NCBI GenBank assembly: GCA_003151555.1
Contig: PLXU01000130.1
Location: 11,512 to 22,999, forward strand
DNA from: Acidimicrobiaceae bacterium
GTDB lineage: Bacteria; Actinomycetota; Acidimicrobiia; Acidimicrobiales; RAAP-2
Reading direction: 5' to 3'
Length of the DNA: 11,488 bases
Part shown: piece after piece, positions 1 to 8,041 of the stretch
Layout of the letters: each line of letters starts with the position of its first letter
Numbering within the stretch: position 1 is the first letter of the stretch
Translations under genes and position numbers: made by a program
Notes under the pieces: generated by a model
What the model was told of the DNA's origin: nothing
Database searches by the model: none
Seen by the model: only the letters and a program-made list of their open reading frames with translations

Positions 1-2
1 AC

Positions 3-1487
3 TGCGGCGTCGGCTTCGCCCCCGTCGCCCCCGATCGGCACGATTGGCTGATTGAGATGATGGAGGGGGTCGAAGACATCCCCGGCACCGCCCTGCACGA
101 AGGTCTGCAGTGGGGCTGGGAATCGTTTCCCGAATATCTCGACGCACTCGAACGCCAATCGAGGACCATCGACGTGGGTACGCACGTCCCGCACGCTGCG
201 CTGCGCGGTTACGTCATGGGCGATCGTGGCGCCGATCCCGGCGAACACCCCAACCAGGACGAGCTCGACCGCATGGCCGAACTTCTCGAACAGGGCCTTG
301 ACGCGGGTGCCCTCGGCGTCTCGACGTCACGAACCGAACGACACCGCACCAGCGCCGGAGAGAATCTCGGCACGCTGCGGGCCCGCGAACCGGAATTGAT
401 GGCGCTGGCCTCGGTACTGGCGAAGTGTGGCCGGGGGGTCTTCCAATTCCTTTCCGACAGTTACCTCACCACCAACGACGAGTTCGCGGCCTCGGAGTTC
501 GCTCTGGCCACCGAGTTCGCCCGCGTCAGTCAGCGCCCGGTCAGCTACACGGTCCAACAGGACCTCGCCGCTCCCGAGCGCTGGCGCGACCTCATGGCGC
601 TGGCCGAGTCATTGTGCGCGGAGGGTCTCGACGTGAAGGCCCAGGTGGCCCCGCGACCAATCGGGGTTCTGATGGGGCTCGAGGCGTCGACGTGCGTCTT
701 CACGCCGTCGCGCGCGTACGCCAAGATCGCGCACCTGCCGTTGGCTGAACGGGTCATTGCCCTGCGGGAGCCCGAACTTCGCAGAAAAATCTTGGAGGGC
801 CACGCCGCGCGAACGGGCGGTGCCGACGCCTTCGCGGGCTACGCCTTCTTCGCGCGCTTCGATGACATGCACGTCCTCGATGACCCGCCCAACTACGATC
901 TCGACGCCAGCCGGTCGCTGGGGGCGACGGCCCGGCGCTTGGGTCTCGATCCGCTGGAATACGCCTACGACGTGCAGTTGCAACGAGAGGGCCGTCAACT
1001 CATCTACGTGCCGCTCTTCAATTTTGCCCACGGCAACCTGGACGTGGTGCGCGAGATGATCACGTCACCGGTCGCCCTGTTCGGACTCTCGGACGCCGGG
1101 GCGCACTGCGGGCAAATCTGCGACGGCAGTATGACTACCAGCTACATGACCCTGTGGGCCCGTGATCGACGCGGTCACGACGCGATCCCGATCGAAGCGG
1201 TCGTGCACCAGATGACCCAACGGCCGGCGTCGCACTTCGGATGGCTCGACCGGGGCCTGCTCGCACCGCGCCTGCTCGCCGACATCAACGTCATCGACTT
1301 TGAAAAACTGGATTGCGCCTCGCCGCGGATCGTCACGGACCTCCCGGCCGGGGGACGTCGCTTCCTGCAGGCGGCCACGGGATACCGCTACACAATCAAG
1401 CGCGGGTCAGTGACTTTTGAGGACGGGGTCTCGACCGGGGTACTGCCCGGTCGGTTGCTTCGCGGCGAGCAACCGGCTCCTCGATGA
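3..1487 (+). CDS. N-acyl-D-amino-acid deacylase (amidohydrolase family 3), 5'-truncated by the window
   Basis: This is a probable zinc-dependent cytosolic amidohydrolase that removes the acyl group from N-acyl-D-amino acids. The frame stays open to base 3, and the first visible residues (CGVGFAP) match the conserved NCG..aP segment of D-aminoacylases, so the ATG at 57 is internal and the true start lies outside the window. 494 residues are visible; the family usually has about 550-590, so only the N-terminal part with the HxH metal motif is missing. The Cys encoded at 3-5 probably corresponds to the metal-bridging cysteine. Other family segments are EGVEDIPGTALHEGL, GVSTSRTERHRTSAGE, and LSDAGAHCGQ, whose Asp (codon 1092-1094) is the expected catalytic/metal residue. 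The stop overlaps the next start as ATGA, implying translational coupling to the adenylation gene. Substrate is unknown; related dipeptidases or other amidohydrolases cannot be excluded. Confidence 0.88.
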   Translation, partial: CGVGFAPVAPDRHDWLIEMMEGVEDIPGTALHEGLQWGWESFPEYLDALERQSRTIDVGTHVPHAALRGYVMGDRGADPGEHPNQDELDRMAELLEQGLDAGALGVSTSRTERHRTSAGENLGTLRAREPELMALASVLAKCGRGVFQFLSDSYLTTNDEFAASEFALATEFARVSQRPVSYTVQQDLAAPERWRDLMALAESLCAEGLDVKAQVAPRPIGVLMGLEASTCVFTPSRAYAKIAHLPLAERVIALREPELRRKILEGHAARTGGADAFAGYAFFARFDDMHVLDDPPNYDLDASRSLGATARRLGLDPLEYAYDVQLQREGRQLIYVPLFNFAHGNLDVVREMITSPVALFGLSDAGAHCGQICDGSMTTSYMTLWARDRRGHDAIPIEAVVHQMTQRPASHFGWLDRGLLAPRLLADINVIDFEKLDCASPRIVTDLPAGGRRFLQAATGYRYTIKRGSVTFEDGVSTGVLPGRLLRGEQPAPR

Positions 1488-3049
1488 GGGCGCCCGTGAG
1501 CACGCCCGACGTGCTCTCGAGCATTATCGATCAAGCGCGTACCGGACCCGACCACCCGGCCGTCAAGGACCTCGAGGTTGAGTTGAGTTACGCCCAGTTG
1601 CTCGAGCGGGTGGCCCACGTCGGCGCCGGATTGACAGCGCGCGGTGTGCGAGAGGGCGACCGGGTCGCGTTGCTGCTACCCAACTCCGTTGACTTCGTCG
1701 TGGCCGCGCTGGCCAGCATGTGGATCGGGGCGATCTTCGTTCCCCTGGCGGTCACCGACCCCGAGATCCGTCTGGCGACAATCGTGGGTGACTGCGCGGC
1801 CACGCTCGTGGTCACCTCGCACGCGCGCGAGGACGATGCCGCGCCGGCGTCGCTCGCCGGCGCCGCGATGGTGGCGATCTCCGCGCTGGACGCGGCCCCC
1901 GGGCCCCCCAGCGAACCCATCTATGCAGCTCGCCGGGTGGCCTACGCGATCTACACGTCCGGGACGACCGGCACTCCCAAGGGGGTCCAGATCAGCAACG
2001 TCGCCTTCGCCGCGGCGGTGTCCGCGACGGCCGCGGCCCTCGGCCTTGACCGCGATACCCGTACGCTCTGCGTGTCGCCTTTCTACTTCGACGGCTCCTT
2101 CGGCACGCTCTTCCCAACCCTCTATTGCGGCGGAGCGGTCGTCATCCGGCCTCGCGACGCACTGTTGTTTCCCCGGACGTTCTTTCACGCGGTGGTCGAT
2201 GAGGCCATCACCTACACCGGCTTTTCGCCCAGCTATCTGCGGCTCCTCTTGTCCAGTCCGATGATGAGTTCGCTGGGCGATTCGCGATTGGAGTTGATCG
2301 CGCTCGGTGGCGAGGCCAGCTCGCTGGCCGACATTCGTTCCTTATGGGAGCTCGCGCCCAACGTGCGGGTCTTCAATCGCTACGGGCCGACCGAAACCAC
2401 CATCGCCGTCACCCACGTGCACCTGACGCCCGAGATAACGGCCGACGGTCGGGTCCCGATGGGATACCCGCACCCAGGGGTGGTCTTCTACCTGGTGGCG
2501 ACGGACGGGACGATCATCGACGGTTCGCACGAGGTCGGCGAACTCTACGTGGGGGGCGCCCAGCTGATGGACGGCTACTGGGGCGACGCCTTAAGCGAGA
2601 ACGTCCTGCGAACCGACGTGGTGGCCGGCGAGACCTTGTATCGCACGGGTGACCTGGTTTTTCGCGATGTCAGCGGTAGTTACGTCTACGTGGACCGCGC
2701 CGATCGGGTGATTAAGCGAAGCGGCGTGCGGATATCGCTCATCGAACTCAGCGACGTGATAGGCGGCTTGAGCGATGTCTCGGCCGCCGCGTGTGTGACT
2801 TTCGACGACGAGGGCGAGCTCGGCATCGTGGCGTTCGTGGTGAGTGACCACGCGATCGCGGCGCACGATCTTTGGCGCGCGGCGCGGGAACGACTGCCCG
2901 ACTCCATGCTGCCCAACCGTATCGAACAGGTTGATTCGCTACCGCTCAACAAGTCGAACAAGCTCGACGAGCAACTCCTATTGTCCGGGGCTGGCCTGCG
3001 AGCACCACGGTCCGATTCCGCCAATGTCCCGCTTTTTCCGCCGGCCTGA
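1484..3049 (+). CDS. stand-alone amino-acid adenylation (NRPS A-domain-like) ANL-family ligase
   Basis: This 521-aa enzyme should activate a carboxylate, probably an amino acid, as an acyl-adenylate and pass it to a carrier-protein thiol. Core motifs in order are: A3 YTSGTTGTPKGV at 157-168, A4-like FDGS at 202-205, A5 NRYGPTET at 298-305, A7 YRTGD at 386-390, A8-like DRVIKRSGVRI at 407-417, and A10-like SNKLD with the catalytic Lys at 493. D203 sits where NRPS A domains keep the Asp that binds the substrate amino group, which favours an alpha-amino acid. No condensation, carrier or thioesterase domain is fused, so a partner in trans is needed; the small carrier protein at 4004-4264 is the obvious one. 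A8 has Ser418 in place of the usual Glu of RIE. ATG 1484 overlaps the deacylase stop. GTG 1496, preceded by GAGGG at five bases, is an equally good start. Acyl-CoA or DltA-like ligase activity is possible but less likely. Confidence 0.86.
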   Translation: MRAPVSTPDVLSSIIDQARTGPDHPAVKDLEVELSYAQLLERVAHVGAGLTARGVREGDRVALLLPNSVDFVVAALASMWIGAIFVPLAVTDPEIRLATIVGDCAATLVVTSHAREDDAAPASLAGAAMVAISALDAAPGPPSEPIYAARRVAYAIYTSGTTGTPKGVQISNVAFAAAVSATAAALGLDRDTRTLCVSPFYFDGSFGTLFPTLYCGGAVVIRPRDALLFPRTFFHAVVDEAITYTGFSPSYLRLLLSSPMMSSLGDSRLELIALGGEASSLADIRSLWELAPNVRVFNRYGPTETTIAVTHVHLTPEITADGRVPMGYPHPGVVFYLVATDGTIIDGSHEVGELYVGGAQLMDGYWGDALSENVLRTDVVAGETLYRTGDLVFRDVSGSYVYVDRADRVIKRSGVRISLIELSDVIGGLSDVSAAACVTFDDEGELGIVAFVVSDHAIAAHDLWRAARERLPDSMLPNRIEQVDSLPLNKSNKLDEQLLLSGAGLRAPRSDSANVPLFPPA

Positions 3050-3112
3050 TTGCGCTACGGCCAAGGCTAAGACAGTAAGTGGAAGTTGGGCGGCGCATTA
3101 CGCTTCACTGAC

Positions 3113-3952
3113 ATGGGGACCAGCTGGCGGATTGTCATTCTTTCGAACATCCCCGAGGTCGTGGATATGACGTCGAGCACGTTGCGCCGGCTGGGTCACG
3201 AGCCCGTCGCGGCGGTGGCGGCAAAGAGGAGAGCGGCGACTCCCGGGTTGACCTCTTTCGAGGGCGACGGTAACGTGTCCGAGACTGAGGTCCTGATCGT
3301 CCCCGATCGAGACTCCCTCGAACCGCTGTTGCAATCGCTGCGGCCCGATCTGCTGGTGTCCTGGGCGTTCCCCTGGCGGGTGTCACCGGGTGCGCTCGAG
3401 GTGCCAAGCTACGGCGCGATTAACTATCACCCTTCGCTGCTGCCGCGTCACCGAGGCGCCAACCCCGTGGCCTGGACGATTCGCAGCGGTGACAGCGAGT
3501 TCGGGGTCACCTGGCACCGCATGGCCTCGGACTTCGATAGTGGCCCGATTCTGGCGCAACGGTCGACGCCCGTTCTGGTGGAGGACACGATCTTTGACGT
3601 CGTGCCACGGCTGTCCACCCTCGGCTTGAGGATGCTGCGCGGTGTGCTCGATCGGCTCGAGCAAGGCGACCCCGGAGACCCGCAACCGGACGAAGGAGCG
3701 AGCGAGGCGGGACCCTTCGGTGACGACTACGCCACGATTGATTGGTCGATGCCCGCGCGAGCCGTCCACGATCAAGTTCGGGCTTGGGCGTTCACCCCCG
3801 GTACCCATTCGGTCGTCGGTCCGATCACTCATCTAGACGGCGTCAGGGTGCGCGTGGTGCGCACTACCCTTCAGCGACCGGACGGTGTGGCCCTTGAAAT
3901 TCAGTGCGGCGATGGCCCCCTTTGGATTCTGGAGACCGAACCGCTCGGATAG
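3113..3952 (+). CDS. formyltransferase (methionyl-tRNA formyltransferase-like fold)
   Basis: This 279-aa protein probably transfers a formyl group from 10-formyltetrahydrofolate to an amine. The N-terminal Rossmann-like start WRIVILSN is followed by INYHPSLLPRHRG at 103-115 and DFDSGPIL at 140-147. N104, H106 and D142 reproduce the catalytic Asn/His/Asp triad of the family with the same spacing as E. coli Fmt. A C-terminal segment (IDWSMPARAVHDQVRAW, 209-225) resembles the Fmt C-terminal domain. I chose ATG 3113 because the nucleotide-binding strand begins right after it; an in-frame TTG at 3086 would add nine residues, and neither has a clear Shine-Dalgarno. It lies 63 bases after the adenylation gene on the same strand. 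That context, rather than a translation-factor context, suggests formylation of a carrier-bound aminoacyl group. Sugar-amine formylation or a genuine housekeeping Fmt role are the alternatives. Confidence 0.85.
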   Translation: MGTSWRIVILSNIPEVVDMTSSTLRRLGHEPVAAVAAKRRAATPGLTSFEGDGNVSETEVLIVPDRDSLEPLLQSLRPDLLVSWAFPWRVSPGALEVPSYGAINYHPSLLPRHRGANPVAWTIRSGDSEFGVTWHRMASDFDSGPILAQRSTPVLVEDTIFDVVPRLSTLGLRMLRGVLDRLEQGDPGDPQPDEGASEAGPFGDDYATIDWSMPARAVHDQVRAWAFTPGTHSVVGPITHLDGVRVRVVRTTLQRPDGVALEIQCGDGPLWILETEPLG

Positions 3953-4003
3953 GTACAACGCAGGGTTGACGCCGTCATGCTCACTGCGACAATAACTGCG
4001 GAC

Positions 4004-4264
4004 CTAGTCGGGAGCGATCGAGACGCCCAATGATTCGAGCGCGCTGCGTATGGCTGACACCGACTCGAACGTACCTTTCCTCAAGAGCGCATCCGGGAAC
4101 TCAATGTCGAACTCGTCCTCCAACGCCAGCATGACGTTCACGCTGGCGTGCGACGAGAGTCCACTCTCGTAGAGGTCGTCGTCATCCTTCAAGGTCAAGA
4201 CGGACACCGGCAGGCGTCCGTGGGCGTCAAGGACACTTCGAATGGTCGCGTCAACGTCGCTCAT
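4004..4264 (-). CDS. free-standing acyl/aminoacyl carrier protein (phosphopantetheine-binding)
   Basis: This is an acidic 86-aa protein of the size and helical layout of acyl carrier proteins. The phosphopantetheine attachment site is expected at Ser38 in ESGLSSHASVNVML (33-46), where the usual D-S-L is S-S-H. The following LALEDEFDIEFPD is the typical helix II segment that docks partner enzymes. The SSHA/TSHA form and the EFP segment resemble the small carrier proteins served by stand-alone amino acid:[carrier protein] ligases rather than fatty-acid AcpP; this comparison is from memory. The ATG overlaps the stop of the PPTase gene as ATGA, so the two are coupled. Its stop faces the formyltransferase stop across 51 bases. 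It most likely carries the product of the adenylation enzyme, but an independent acyl-carrier role is possible. Confidence 0.88.
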   Translation of the reverse strand: MSDVDATIRSVLDAHGRLPVSVLTLKDDDDLYESGLSSHASVNVMLALEDEFDIEFPDALLRKGTFESVSAIRSALESLGVSIAPD

Positions 4265-4668
4265 TGCAGTGTCCGCGGGCGTCGCCGGGCCGCGTGGGCC
4301 ACTACCGCCGCGGTAGCGATTCCACCGCCGTGACTGAGACTGAGCGATATCTGCTTAATCCTCTGTCGGCGCGCGATCTGCTTGGCGTGGCCCCACAGCA
4401 CGATGTGCGGACGGCCCCCTTCGCCGCGCCGCACTTCGATTTCCTTCCAGGAGGGATAGGTTCCGCGTGAGTCAAGGATCTTGAGAACGGCTTCCTTCGC
4501 CGCGAATCGTGCGGCCAGTCCGCTGGCCGCCGAATGAAAGTTGCCACCGCAACTCTCCAATTCGTGCTCGGTGAAGAGTCGCTTCGTGTACCGAGCGCCG
4601 AACTGCGTGATTGACGCCTCGACTTCGTCTATGGGCTGCACGTCGACACCGACGAGAATCTTCACCAT
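4261..4668 (-). CDS. acpS: holo-[acyl-carrier-protein] synthase, AcpS-type 4'-phosphopantetheinyl transferase
   Basis: This 135-aa enzyme should move the 4'-phosphopantetheine arm from CoA to the carrier-protein serine. It shows the AcpS landmarks: GVDVQPIDEV at 7-16 with magnesium-binding Asp9, RFAAKEAVLKIL at 54-65 with Glu59, and SLSHGGGIATAAV at 110-122. I chose ATG 4668 because AcpS proteins normally begin a few residues before the GVD strand and a GGGA-type Shine-Dalgarno sits just upstream. The same frame reaches a GTG at 4737, which would add 23 residues encoded across a perfect 30-bp palindrome. The gene overlaps the carrier-protein start by 4 bases, so this PPTase is probably dedicated to that carrier or at least co-expressed with it. 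It could also be the cell's only AcpS, in which case the pairing would be less specific. Confidence 0.88.
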   Translation of the reverse strand: MVKILVGVDVQPIDEVEASITQFGARYTKRLFTEHELESCGGNFHSAASGLAARFAAKEAVLKILDSRGTYPSWKEIEVRRGEGGRPHIVLWGHAKQIARRQRIKQISLSLSHGGGIATAAVVAHAARRRPRTLQ

Positions 4669-4705
4669 TCGTTCCCGGGCCAGCTCGATTGCTCGCACGT
4701 CACTC

Positions 4706-4735
4706 GGCGGACGTTTCGCCGGCGAAACGTCCGCC
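4706..4735. repeat. perfect 30-bp palindrome upstream of acpS
   Basis: Bases 4706-4720 are the exact reverse complement of 4721-4735, with no central spacer (half-site GGCGGACGTTTCGCC). It begins 38 bases upstream of the preferred acpS ATG, within the optional N-terminal extension. An operator for a dimeric regulator or a strong 5'-leader hairpin would both fit. A symmetric copying scar is also possible. Confidence 0.9.
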
Positions 4736-4793
4736 ACGTTCGTCGTTCGGTCGTCGTCACAGCGTCTCGTTTCTGGCCGATTGTTCTAAAAGC

Positions 4794-4823
4794 ACGTTAG
4801 TTGTTGATGCCGTAGTCGCTCAA
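4794..4823 (-). promoter_or_regulatory. possible weak promoter for acpS-carrier protein unit
   Basis: On the minus strand TTGAGC (4823-4818) and TAACGT (4799-4794) are spaced by 18 bases and could act as -35 and -10 boxes. Transcription would start near 4787, placing the 30-bp palindrome in the leader. The match to consensus is modest, and this is only the best candidate seen. Confidence 0.22.
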
Positions 4824-4880
4824 GATACCGCTGTCTAAGCGGTCTCTTCCTACGACGAATTCGAAAAGTCGCCCCTGGTA

Positions 4881-5084
4881 TTGGTTTACGACCCGAACTC
4901 CCGGTTCGCCAAAGCTCAAGAGGTTCCCTTGGTACAAGTGGTTGAACGCTTTGGATTCGTGCGAGAGCGCACCGATCCAGCCACCGATCCCTGGGGCGTG
5001 CTCGCTGTTGATGAGACCCCGAACCTCTCGGCCTCGCTACTCGTTCTCTTTGGCGCGGTGGGAAAACCGGGCGTATTCTTTTGA
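4881..5084 (+). pseudogene. remnant of a dienelactone hydrolase-family gene
   Basis: Bases 5013-5057 encode ETPNLSASLLVLFGA, which matches 13 of 15 residues of the intact dienelactone hydrolase elsewhere in this window (residues 167-181, bases 8240-8284 on the minus strand). At nucleotide level 37 of 45 positions agree, and six of the eight differences are silent, as expected for two once-functional genes. Upstream, a weaker collinear resemblance continues: VYDPNSRFAKA against GYCSGGRQSFLA, then RFGFV against CYGAFV, then TDPATDPW against LDAPADMPF. The nucleophile Cys is Asp here, and the catalytic Asp after FGA is lost (FGAVGK then a stop). No intact start or downstream His region is present in this frame. 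The core match is strong; the upstream part is an inference. Confidence 0.55.
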
Positions 5085-5136
5085 ATCGACCGATTCCTCC
5101 GCCGCCATCGTCCTTTGGCACAAGAATGCCGGGCAC

Positions 5137-5862
5137 ATGACCTCATCGATTGATCGTTTGCGGGCGATTGCCCTTCGGTACGTCGCAAACGATCAATCGA
5201 TGAGGTCAATTGCCCTTCGGTACGTCGCGCGAGTGCCGATACTCGGCCCGTTGCTCATTCACCGGTGGGACCAATCGTTCGCTCATCACTTCGTGCCGGA
5301 TCTTCAGGACCTGCACGACGTGCTGGCACGCACCGAGATGGACGGGCACTATTGGATGTGGGCCGGAATGCTGCTTGGCTGGGCTCGTGAAGGGGACCTG
5401 CTCGCCCACGACCGCGACGCCGACTTCGCGCTGCTTCCCCGCGACGTTCCACTACTGCTGCGAGCCGTTCCGGCGCTTCGCCACGCGGGATTTGAGCCGG
5501 TGATGCAGTTCCGAAATAATGAGGGCCAGGTAACGGAACTGGTCTTTCGTCGTCATGACACGAAGTTCGAGTTTTTCGTCTTCGAGCCCGTGGACGGGAT
5601 GCTTAGATATTTCGTCTACGGTTGGCCGCCCGATAATCTTGTCGAGGTCGAATCTCGAGTACCGGACCAAGATCTCACACCTTTTGATTTCCTCGGAAGG
5701 ACCTGGTTGCGTCACACTGACTTCGAACTCGAGCTCACCTGTATGTACGGCGATTGGCGCACCCCTCGACGGGAGTGGAACTACCTCCAAGATGACTTAG
5801 CCATGGTCAGTATTCGAGAATGGATCAACCCAGACTCGTCGTGGCCAATCGAAAATAACTAA
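5137..5862 (+). CDS. LicD/fukutin-like nucleotidyltransferase-fold protein
   Basis: This 241-aa protein has the hallmarks of the LicD family, which attaches phosphorylcholine or similar phospho-groups to cell-surface glycans: WAGMLLGWAREGDLLAHDRDADF at 75-97, with the metal-binding type DxD at 92-94 and 94-96, and YGDWRTP at 204-210 near the C-terminus. No signal peptide or membrane segment is obvious, which is usual. ATG 5137 is chosen because the reading makes sense from there; no Shine-Dalgarno is visible, and ATG 5200 is an alternative. The N-terminus is unusual: residues 10-17 (AIALRYVA) recur at 24-31 as SIALRYVA because of an inverted/direct repeat scar, so an ancestral protein probably lacked about 14 residues. 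Base composition appears less GC-rich than its neighbours, which may indicate transfer. The acceptor and donor are unknown. Confidence 0.72.
   Translation: MTSSIDRLRAIALRYVANDQSMRSIALRYVARVPILGPLLIHRWDQSFAHHFVPDLQDLHDVLARTEMDGHYWMWAGMLLGWAREGDLLAHDRDADFALLPRDVPLLLRAVPALRHAGFEPVMQFRNNEGQVTELVFRRHDTKFEFFVFEPVDGMLRYFVYGWPPDNLVEVESRVPDQDLTPFDFLGRTWLRHTDFELELTCMYGDWRTPRREWNYLQDDLAMVSIREWINPDSSWPIENN
5138..5208. repeat. perfect 25-bp inverted repeat with 21-bp spacer
   Basis: Bases 5138-5162 are the exact reverse complement of 5184-5208, separated by 5163-5183. The arms lie inside the first codons of the LicD-like gene, starting one base after the A of its proposed ATG. In RNA this would form a very stable hairpin that could hide or limit the start. 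It is interleaved with the 20-bp direct repeat, which suggests origin by template switching. Confidence 0.95.
5167..5228 (+). repeat. 20-bp direct repeat (5167-5186 and 5209-5228), 42-bp period
   Basis: ATTGCCCTTCGGTACGTCGC occurs exactly at 5167-5186 and again at 5209-5228. The period of 42 bases equals 14 codons, so the LicD-like frame is kept. The 22 bases between the copies are the reverse complement of sequence just upstream (part of the right arm of the inverted repeat). Confidence 0.95.
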
Positions 5863-5869
5863 TCAAGAG

Positions 5870-5909
5870 GACGTCACGTTATCGATTCCGCGTCCCTTGA
5901 CGCGACGTC
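5870..5909 (+). terminator. hairpin-forming sequence after the LicD-like gene
   Basis: Eight bases after the stop, CGCGTC (5889-5894) can pair with GACGCG (5899-5904) around a CCTT loop. An outer GACGTC pair (5870-5875 with 5904-5909, sharing one base) could extend the structure. There is no T-run, so this is at most a weak intrinsic terminator or a 3'-end structure. Confidence 0.3.
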
Positions 5910-5937
5910 GAAAGCGGCCTAAACCTTCTGTAAAGAG

Positions 5938-5953
5938 TTGACACGGATTGTCA
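5938..5953 (+). promoter_or_regulatory. TTGACA box within a short dyad upstream of the acyl-CoA synthetase
   Basis: A consensus -35 hexamer TTGACA (5938-5943) begins the dyad TGACA-CGGAT-TGTCA (5939-5953), 44 bases before the GTG start. No good -10 box is seen at 16-18 bases. The symmetry would suit an operator for a small dimeric regulator that overlaps the promoter. It could also be a chance match. Confidence 0.3.
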
Positions 5954-5981
5954 GCTGTTCAGAAACAAGGATGGCCAGTAC

Positions 5982-7682
<1,701 letters not shown>

Positions 7683-7748
7683 GTGCCGCTCGCGCAAGGC
7701 CGTCGGCGACGCGGCGGTCTTCGCGACCACGCCCATTTGCTTTTTGCT

Positions 7749-8021
7749 CTACGTGAACTCGGCCAGCAGTTCGCTCGGCACTTGTTCGAGGGTGCGCAGG
7801 ATCGATTCGGCCAGGTCGCGAGCCGAAGTGGGGTCTAGCTCGAGGGCCAACCGGGCGTCGGGGCCCTTGGTGGGATCGGTCACGTCGATCATGAGGGCGT
7901 GGCCGGCACCGAAGTGCACGGGATGGTCGAAGTAGATCGTGGCGTCGGTCACTTTCATCCAACCCAGGCGAGCCTTGGCGCTGCCGCGCAGGGCAACTTT
8001 GTTCGTTTGGTAGGTGCACAT
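7749..8021 (-). CDS. small conserved protein, DUF6295-like
   Basis: This 90-aa soluble protein begins MCTYQTNKVALRGSAKARLG and contains TDATIYFDHPVHFGAGHALMIDV, a pattern I associate with the actinobacterial DUF6295 family; the assignment is from memory and no function is known. No signal peptide, membrane segment or obvious catalytic motif is visible. The start is ATG 8021, because it has a good Shine-Dalgarno (GAAAGGA, eight bases upstream) and the family begins at MCTY; the frame stays open to 8084 but that extension runs into the preceding gene. It lies 20 bases after the dienelactone hydrolase and is presumably co-transcribed with it, suggesting a related role. Confidence 0.75.
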   Translation of the reverse strand: MCTYQTNKVALRGSAKARLGWMKVTDATIYFDHPVHFGAGHALMIDVTDPTKGPDARLALELDPTSARDLAESILRTLEQVPSELLAEFT

Positions 8022-8041
8022 GATGGCGTTCCTTTCGTGAC

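Larger units (their letters stand above)
4669..5136. other. 468-base stretch without an intact gene between acpS and the LicD-like gene
   Basis: This divergent interval contains the 30-bp palindrome (4706-4735), a weak candidate acpS promoter, a small hairpin (ACCGCT 4827-4832 / AGCGGT 4838-4843), and a decayed dienelactone-hydrolase-like frame (4881-5084). The frame that leads into the LicD-like gene is also open from 4942, but those 65 residues (4942-5136) look like no family I recognise and are treated as non-coding. No convincing promoter for the LicD-like gene was found. Confidence 0.6.

Noticed and set aside
3953..4003. Bidirectional terminator between the convergent formyltransferase and carrier-protein genes
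   Set aside because: Only short, imperfect pairing (CGCAG/CTGCG) with no T-runs was seen.
4669..4737. GTG-started 23-residue extension of acpS
   Set aside because: AcpS proteins normally start just before GVD, the ATG at 4668 has a better ribosome site, and the extension is encoded largely by a palindrome.
4942..5136. 65-residue N-terminal extension of the LicD-like protein
   Set aside because: The frame is open, but the residues resemble no LicD N-terminus and overlap the decayed hydrolase frame; ATG 5137 gives a sensible protein.
5138..5208. Invertible promoter or IS terminal repeats
   Set aside because: The spacer is only 21 bases with no transposase or recombinase in the window, and the interleaved direct repeat is explained better by template switching.
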